DNA of 64,000 nt from Larix kaempferi (lineage: Eukaryota; Streptophyta; Pinopsida; Pinales; Pinaceae): contig BSBM01000372.1 of assembly GCA_027924585.1 (NCBI GenBank), positions 36,592,501 through 36,656,500 on the forward strand. Reading direction: 5' to 3'. Every line of letters starts with the position of its first letter. Position 1 is the first letter of the stretch. Position numbers and translations under genes: made by a program. The notes below the pieces were generated by a model. That model made no database searches. It saw only the letters and a list, made by a program, of their open reading frames with translations, and had not been told where the DNA came from. This document shows, in pieces, positions 56,346-64,000 of this stretch.

Positions 56346-59114
56346 AATCCTCAATCAAGGAAAAAGTCCAACATTAAAGTGCAGTCTTATTACTCTCGAG
56401 AGACAACGATCTTATGAAACATTCAAACAAATTTTCCACAAACATTTCTATGTGCTCTAAATGAGATAAACAGATGGAAGTACCTTCATTTTACACACAA
56501 GATTTTTGAGCATTTTTCCTGTTGTACTTTGCTTCCCTACTTGATTGTTGAGTAGCACAACAATCAGGAGAATTTCTCTTCGATTGTTTTTAGAAAGCTT
56601 CCTGAATTTTTCACTGACCCCTTCCATTGTCTCTCTCTACCCTTTCTAGTACCTATTCTAATCCTTGTTCAAATATGATCAAACTCAAAGATATTAACCT
56701 TAACTTAATCAAACTATTTAGTATTAATTTCCTTCTTTAATAAAACTAGTAAAGGTTTGGGTGACTATTATAGTCACTATGCGACTTTACATTAAATGGC
56801 TTTAATTCATACTCCAAGGCATAACCAATTTATGTGTTTCAAGACAAGGTCAACTTTGATTACTCTAGACAGATCACATGGAGATTTTACATATTGATTG
56901 AGTCAACAATGGACGTAGGGCATGTTACCCCCTATTTGTATAGGGTGTTCACTTAGATTTTCAGATATTTTTATGCACATAGAATGCAGTATGTTGAAAA
57001 GGGAATCTTGTAAAGGAGCCTATGTGATCAGACTTGGGCATGTTTAATGTGTGAAGCAAGCCTAGCAGAGCTAGCATAATTCCCAAGGATTATCGAATAT
57101 GGGTATGGACATGAGAAGCAAACATGAGTGGCAATCTGGTCGATTTGGGACATTCAGAGCCTGTTTGAGGCAATGAACAACAAGAACAACCCTTAATCTC
57201 TAATTTTGGGTGCTTTTGGAACAAGTTTGTTGGATGAAAAAACCATATACCTCTACTCATGGGCGTAATTTTCTTTACAATAGAGGTAAAGTGACATTCT
57301 AGGAAAAATTTTGTGGTTTCCTATAAGAATATGCATCCATGAATCAACGATTTTACGAGTTTGGAGTTAATTTTAGTGGTGATATAAGGTCTTCCCATGG
57401 AATTCAGCCACCAGGGTATCATAACAGCACTGCAGATTTGTGTTTGGGGGGAGAGGGAGGAAGTGGAAACCTAGTTGAATGTTTTGAGTCATAGTTTGAG
57501 TCCCTTTCTTCTATATTTATCCAACTTGCATATTAAGAAGAGGTTGATCCACCTGAAGTTGTTGTTTTGAGGATGTTTGTGCACCTATTGGACACAGTTC
57601 CCTCCCATCTTAGTGAAGCATCCTCTGAGTTATGGGGCAGGTGCATAAGTCCTTCCTTCCATGCCCATCACAAGAAAATTCAAATTATTCATGTGTGGAA
57701 TGTTACTTAAGTGTTTGGAGAAGATGATGCTTCTCTTAAAATTATGATTAGTTCATGTGACCATTAAATGTTAACCATAAACCATCAAGAACACACACCA
57801 TGAAATTGATTAACATACCATTAAAGTAATCACTTTAGAAACCACTAAAACCACTTGAAAGTAGGAATATTAATACCCCCAATCCAATAATGGGCACATG
57901 CAAAGCAAGAATAAGCTTAAGCTCTCAATTGAATTAACCCAAAAAGAAAAATGCCAATGATGGCAATCACTCTGACAAAGTGCAAAAAAAGAGAAACTCT
58001 TAATCTTTGAAGAACAATATTTGGGGGAACTATGTAATGATAGTGGTTTGGTTTATTATATTATTAAAATTCCAATAAACCATATATGATTAATCCTCAA
58101 CTAGTGACTTGAATAGATTTCAAATGAGAAAGTGCTAGCCCTTAAATATTTTAATGGAAATATCAAGTTAAGAGATGTGAAGAGTTTCTTCTTGTAAGAA
58201 AAATATAGGGGAAAGGGCATTCACCAAAGTGTCCAATTAGTAAATGAACTTTAATAAAATATGTATCGATACTTATAACTTATATCCAAGAATAGGAAGT
58301 GTTGAATTTGTTAATAAGACAGAACAGGGTATGCACCTATAAAGTATGAGCAACAAAATGTTATCAACAACTTATAGCTCAAAAAAGTCCCAAGTATTAA
58401 TTTAATATGCCAATATGTCACTATCAAGAATAGAAGAAAGAGACTGATTTGTTTCAAATATTGAGGCAGTACAAAGTTCTAAAAAATGTCAAGATATAAA
58501 AGATAGAAATTAGAAACTCATTACAGTCTTGAAGCAGCAAGAATTGATCACTCCAACACAGTCCCTTCACTTCTACAATCATGGATTATGCCAAAAACAG
58601 GGAGGGATTGGTTATTCACTTTGTAACTCAGTTTAAATGGCATGCTAGAGTAACTATCAATATGATTGAGTTAGATGTCGAATTAAACAGAATATTACAA
58701 ATATAGACATACAAGAAGATCGATCAATATTGCAAAGTTTGTAAGGAGCTTACTAAGACTAGTATAACAGTCCTTAAGAAGGGTCAATTTCATGAGCGTA
58801 ATATGTCATCCTAAAAAATTCCTTTTTGCAACAATAATCCCAGATATATTTAAATTGATGGGGATAATGATATAGTGGGATGATGTTATTTTAAATTTCA
58901 TACTATCTTGTGTCATTTATATCTTTAAATTTTGGGAATCAAATCTTTAAGGCTAATAAACCATATTTTTATTATATATTAGGTGTATGTGCAATTTATA
59001 AAATATAATTAGGAACTTTCTTTAAAGCACAATAGAGCATTATAAATCTTTTTACCAAAAGAAAGTAATGAAAGATGAAGACCGTATTAGTTATCTCAAT
59101 ATTTTCTTAAAAAG
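56346..59114. other. No feature recognised
   Basis: Mixed AT-rich sequence without supportable coding, terminal-repeat or RNA signal. Confidence 0.4.
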
Positions 59115-61826
59115 TGTATTGGTGTCCATTTTTGTCACCATTTTGATCAGTAAACATGCTCTGATTGGCGTTATTTTTACTATTTTGATATGATAAGTCA
59201 TTTTCCTTGTCGTTTAGACCATCAATCAGACCCAGGTATATTTGCATATCACATGAATCTTGGTTAAATATCATCATTTTTTATGGTTTATTGACAATTA
59301 TCTCACATTCCTAGACGTGCTTGGCATTTAGTTTTTGTCTACATGTTGTGGTCATCATTCAGACCTTCATTCAGTCACGTGTTCACGCCAAAGTCGCCTA
59401 GCTACATTCGAACCATCGTCCAGCCCTCTGTTCACACCTGCGGAATCGTTGGTTGAGATATTTTGGGGCATTAGAGACAAAAACGATGATGTGGGTTCTA
59501 TTAAGGACGTGGCCCTCATGGTTCATGAGCCTCCATTCTAGAAGATTCACTCTCTTATCTGCCTATCTCTACCCCGCGTCACCTGCCCACGTCAAGGATA
59601 ACTAACGCATTGTTGCTCGCGTCAAGGAAGATCAATGCCCGTGGACTCAGGCAGACGGCTTGTGCGCTGTCGTAAACCACCCTGCAGTTGTTCTACATCC
59701 ATTAAGACCTATATTTTTAGAGAGGTCGACTACGTCGACCTTATCTCTTGTTGTAAAAAATTATATAAAGACGTTTCCTGTGAAGAAACGCAACATGATA
59801 GCACATAGATGATAGCAGTAATTTTTATATAGACGCTGTGTAATTTTTATCAGTTAATGGAAGTTCCAGATTATAGTTGTTGATGTTTTATTGTTGGTGA
59901 ATTACTTGAGTTAAGCTTCAATCCCTAATTGCTGAGAAGGCCCCCTCAACAACCAAAGGTTTTACTGTATATATTCTGCATTTCTTTTCTGCAAGTAAAT
60001 AGTTTTCATTTCTAGTATTTAATTTGGTTTCCTGTAGATGACAGTTCTTTATTTTTTGTGATTCATATCTTGCTGCTAGTTTAATTTACATTTTTAAAAG
60101 TTAAAGTGACAGGTCATGCTTAAGTCTTCTTAGTTTGCTTTTAGTTTCATCATTTGCAATTAGATAAAGCCAACTAGTTAATGTTTCAGTAGTTCAAGTT
60201 TAATTCAAAGTTAGATACATTTCTGCTAATTTGTCCTATAGCTGTAGATTAGTTCCATTTACATTTCACCCTTGTTTTATTATGCCATAGAAATAGTTCA
60301 TTTCCTTAGATAATGATTAGTATAGATGGCTTTTTGTTATTTTAGCTTTTAGACAGTCTACTTACTGTTGTCCTTGCACTATAGGTTCATATGCATCAAC
60401 CAGCTGGCGTTAAGATCATTCCATCTACTTCTTTCCTTAGTTTATATCGTTTTCTTTCATCTCGACTGTCATTCAGACTGTCATCCGGATTGTCATATGG
60501 ACTTTAATATTTCTTGCATTGTTTTTATGCTTGTTTATAATCCATTTTCTTAGGTTTTCGAACCGTAATATTTCTTGTAATTGATTAGCATTTATCCATG
60601 TAATTAGGACCTTGATCTACACTACATAGAGTTTTAATTGAGTTTTATACTCATTCTTAGTTTCCATTCCATTTTCCTTAACTTTGCTTTAGTTGTTTTA
60701 TTTTTTTCCAGATTATGTTTCTTTTATATTTGATTTATTAATATTTTACTGTTCTAGAATTTATAGTTTTATTCCTAGTGTTAAGATTGATTTTGGATTA
60801 AACTTAGTAATTTCATTCTCCAAAGTACCTTAGTTTTGATAGTTTCTTTGTTTAAACATAGGATTAGTTTTCCCATTCACATAGTTAATGAAGATGTTCA
60901 TAGAATAGGATTTGGTTCAAAAATAAAATATCTTTATCAAGTTTTCTACTTGCTTCTAAATCAAATTCAAGTTTTCTACTTGCTTCTCAATTAGATTCAT
61001 TTTTCAAGTAAATATCTTTATTAAGTTTTCTACTTTCTTCTAAATTACATTTGTGCCATGTCATTTGCTTATGGATAGAAAATAGATTACAATATTTAAG
61101 GTTAGTTGTAATTGGACACTCTTTAGTTTGCATTTATTTGTAGAAGTTAAACTAGATTCGCTTCCATTTTGTTTCCTTGTTACATTTGAAATTCATTTTG
61201 ATACATTCTCTCCCGTTCCTATTACATTTGATACATTTCCTCATAAGCCTCAAGGAGAATGGAATTAGGTAGTTTAGTTTGATCTTGAGTTGAATGTATG
61301 AATAGTTTTTGAATTCATTAAGTAGTTTGTAGTTTTTCTTTAAGTTAATATAGTTTCTTGTTTCCATAGTTAGTTGTCAATCGAATCATTTCATAGATAG
61401 GTTTCTAAACTCATTTATAGTTGTTTTCTAATTCCTAGACTAGAGTTTGAATCATTAGTCAGTAGTTTCCATTTTTCATTAAAGTAGTTTTGCTTTTGAT
61501 CAAGTCTTGTTCCTAGAGTAATATTTGTTGTTTTTATCTTTTCAGTTATTGTCCATAGAGTAGAGTAGTATATATTGATACTATTCTGATCTATTGGTCT
61601 AGTTAGGTTTAATCAGTTCAGTAGTTGTATTTTTGAAGTTTGACTTGGTTTTTCATTTTGAAAGATCTTTCGATCTTTTCATTATTAAACATTTCCAAGG
61701 TCTGTCGAGCTGAAGCCTTAGGTCTCATTCTACCTCAACATATACTATGCCACAACTCTATGATTACCAACCCTTGTCAATAATTAAATATTTGGTGATT
61801 CCTTAAGACAGTAAATACACCCAACA
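59115..61826 (+). repeat. Probable 5' LTR of element E (left end tentative)
   Basis: The right end, ACACCCAACA at 61826, is fixed by the adjacent Asp-type primer site. The left end is a guess at TGTATTGGTGTCC (59115), which loosely mirrors the right end. Inside are TATATAAAG at 59762-59770 and, upstream, the inverted repeat GGTCGAC-TAC-GTCGACC (59724-59740). The 3' part is very T-rich and includes three copies of an AAGTTTTCTACTTGCTTCT-type 30-bp unit (60937-61050). No second LTR is in the window. Confidence 0.55.
59762..59770 (+). promoter_or_regulatory. Candidate LTR TATA box, element E
   Basis: TATATAAAG, followed by GACGTTTCCTGTGAAG. A 7-bp-arm inverted repeat lies about 20 bp upstream. 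Confidence 0.5.
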
Positions 61827-61829
61827 TTT

Positions 61830-61847
61830 TGGCGTCGTTGCCGAGGA
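61830..61847 (+). other. Primer binding site, Asp type, element E
   Basis: TGGCGTCGTTGCCGAGGA differs at two bases (both transitions) from the TGGCGCCGTTGCCGGGGA site that Athila-type gypsy elements use for tRNA-Asp. It starts three bases after the LTR. Confidence 0.85.
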
Positions 61848-62129
61848 GTTGTAGATAGGTAGAATTTAGTTGTAGATAGGTATAATTTTCTCTTAAAAAC
61901 TTAGTGATAGATTGAATTTTCCTTTTGAAACTTAGAAATAGGCTGGTAGTGGGTGAGCGGTAAGACAAGAGGTAAGAACTTGTGCATCTATTATAACAAG
62001 CATCCCCAAAACCCAGCATTAATAGTAATGAAATTAGAATTTGTTTCAGTTGTAGTTTTGTTTTCATGAATAGGTCTAGAGACTCAAAAGGTAGATATAT
62101 TAAAATCAGCCTTCCTACTAAAATCCCCA

Positions 62130-64000
62130 CTAAAATCCCTACTAACCTATACGGGGCGTGCCACCCCAACTACTAACTCCGCAGAAAGGTATCGGAAGAC
62201 ACCTAAAGGGGATAGTCCTACTTGGAAAGCTAAGGAAATCCTTTCTGGAAATCATTTAGGGGACACCATAGAGACATCAGAAAAGTATATTCGTAAATAA
62301 ATTCCACTAGAAGAACCTCAAGCTCATATTGATACTGAACTTAGACAAGAGGAAACTCAGAATGATAAAACGTCAGAACCTCCCAACCCTCCATTAGTTA
62401 AAAAACCCAAAGACACTACCTTTTCAATAGTAGGTGGTCCAAACTTAGTAGATTTTGTTGATCTTGCAAAAGTAGACGCTCTTTTTGAAAATTTCATGAA
62501 CATAGTTATTTCACAGATTGAGACAACAACTGTAGGACCTTCAAAACTGTACACCCACATAGCTGATAATTCTTCTCTTAAAAAGAGGAATATTTTCCCT
62601 AAAATAGAGCGTTGGGACATCCCATATTCACCAAGAAAGGAACCACCTAGGTATTCTCTCTTTGGCAATCGATTATCCATGGAGGATGAAAATGAAGATC
62701 ATTTCTGACAGGAGGAAGAAGAGGGGGAGGTTAGAACTGAAGGTACTTTTGGATTCCCTATCCTAAACACTGCACAAGATGTAACCATGAAAAACAATCC
62801 TCCCTCCTCACTACCGACCTTTTATGGGAAGAGTAGTGAGGATCTGGATACATTCTTATTTGAATTTGACATTTTGTGTAGGAGCTATAACTATCTGCAA
62901 GATGGCCAAAAGATAAAAAAAATTCCTACCACATTAAAATATTTTACTCTTCGATGGTTTATGGGATTAGGAGAATCTAGTATTAGAACTTGGGAAGACA
63001 TGAAGAATGCATTTCTGTAGAAATATCAGGATTACTGTAAACCTAAGGACTCTCACAATGATATTTTCAAAATACAACAACTTGAAGATGAGAGCCTAGA
63101 AGACTATCTCGAAAGATTTAACTATGTGTTACATAAATCCAAATATAGCGATCTTCAAGAAGATGTAGTAAGAACACTCTTCCTTAAGGGAATCTCAGAA
63201 GAATTCTTAGAAAACCTTAATCTCATGGCAGCAAGAAACATCTCTCATAAGTCTTTTGCATAGATTTGTGAGCTATATAGGAATTACTCTAGGAGCATAG
63301 GTAAAAGTGGAAGACACTTTCGAGAATATTATGCTAGGAACCTAAAAGGAAACACATCCGGTCCTGGTGGAGTTACAAGGGTAGAGTTGGGAAACCTATT
63401 GAAAAATTTCAAAACAGATATCTTAGGAGCTATGGGTTCTCAACTAGATTCACTACAAGCTAAAAAGAGATAGGATGAAGAGCGTGCAACAATGATTCTG
63501 TCCTAGGTGTAGAACTAAACATCCCCAATGAGAATGTCCATTAAATAATGTTTCAGTTTGTCACCTTTGTATAGAAGAACATCCAACTGATAATTGTCCA
63601 TCATTGCCTGGGTTGTAAGCTGTATATAAAAGTGGAAACTTTGGTGAAACATCTAGGAGGCCTTGGAAACCTAAATATCAACCATCATATCAGGATCCAT
63701 CATCACAATTTCCACCATATTACTATACTTATCAACCTCCTCAACAATGGAACACTTCAGGTTGGAAAAATTGGCCACCGCAGTACCCTCCTGAGAATAC
63801 TCAACAGCAGCAATGGCCACATGGATGGAGAGGACAAGCTTATTCTCAACCACCTCCTCCTATGCCTAACTATCCTTACCCACCTAATATACAACAACTC
63901 TTTCCTGGATTTGTACCTCCTTCACTACCCCCTATCACAAATCAACCACATCATTTCCAGAATATGACCCCTCCAAGGCCCACAATATTACCTGCACAAC
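62130..64000 (+). pseudogene. gag: Element E Gag (Athila-type), cut by window end
   Basis: Frame 0 from about 62130: ERYRKTPKGDSPTW, a hydrophilic region, then the Gag core LPTFYGKSSEDLDTFLFEFD, KYFTLRWFMGLGE, TWEDMKNAFL, LEDESLEDYLERFNYVL and RTLFLKGISEEFL. Stops near 62298, 62706, 63018, 63262 and 63471. After a shift to frame 1 at about 63490, two compact knuckles follow (CPRCRTKHPQ-stop-EC and CHLCIEEHPTDNC). A Tyr/Pro/Gln-rich tail (PPYYYTYQPPQQW) stays open to the window end. This order is that of Athila-lineage Gag. Protease and pol would lie beyond 64000. Confidence 0.85.

Noticed and set aside
61777-62169. 130-codon minus frame at the start of element E
   Set aside because: It spans LTR end, primer site and gag start of a plus-strand element and has no recognisable motif.

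Overview
The window reads as nuclear DNA of a seed plant with a large, repeat-rich genome. It is AT-rich, contains no intact host gene, and is almost wholly nested and decayed transposable elements typical of plants: Ty1/copia with initiator-Met primer sites, Ty3/gypsy of the Tat and Athila types, a LINE remnant, a hAT-type MITE, and a pentatricopeptide (PPR-DYW) pseudogene. The families fit a gymnosperm or a large angiosperm genome; the sequence does not decide between them.

Layout. 1-9.8 kb: old AT-rich DNA with a telomere-like array (799-876), small duplications, a solo LTR with its target duplication (4061-4463), and decayed coding fragments. 9.88-12.54 kb: element A, a complete 2.66 kb gag-only retrotransposon with 194-bp LTRs and target duplication GTTCA. 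13.86-26.74 kb: an old minus-strand copia element (C0). Its gag is split by a 6.95 kb copia insertion (B, 17682-24630, duplication TTCAT), a 270-bp hAT-like MITE (24957-25226) and a solo LTR (25252-25795). 26.74-31.58 kb: element C, a plus-strand gypsy with gag, protease, reverse transcriptase and RNase H, cut in the integrase by a GAT-rich array. 33.13-34.69 kb: a second copy of the C0-type gag joined head-on to a PPR-DYW pseudogene. 35.5-36.4 kb: a minus-strand LINE remnant. 40211-54656: element D, a complete 14.4 kb Tat-type gypsy provirus on the minus strand (duplication AAATG, 0.92 kb LTRs). It has gag, protease, RT, RNase H and integrase, plus an antisense extra reading frame between pol and the 3' LTR. 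59.1 kb to the end: LTR, Asp-type primer site and gag of an Athila-type element (E), cut by the window edge.

How the parts work together. Each element would be transcribed from its LTR, primed by a host tRNA, packaged by Gag, and copied and integrated by Pol. None looks autonomous now. Element A has no pol and would have needed enzymes in trans. Most premature stops in A, C, D and E sit where the family normally has Gln or Arg, as expected for C-to-T decay of methylated DNA. LTR differences counted by eye are about 5/194 for A, 19/603 for B and 58/915 for D, so D looks the oldest of the three complete insertions.
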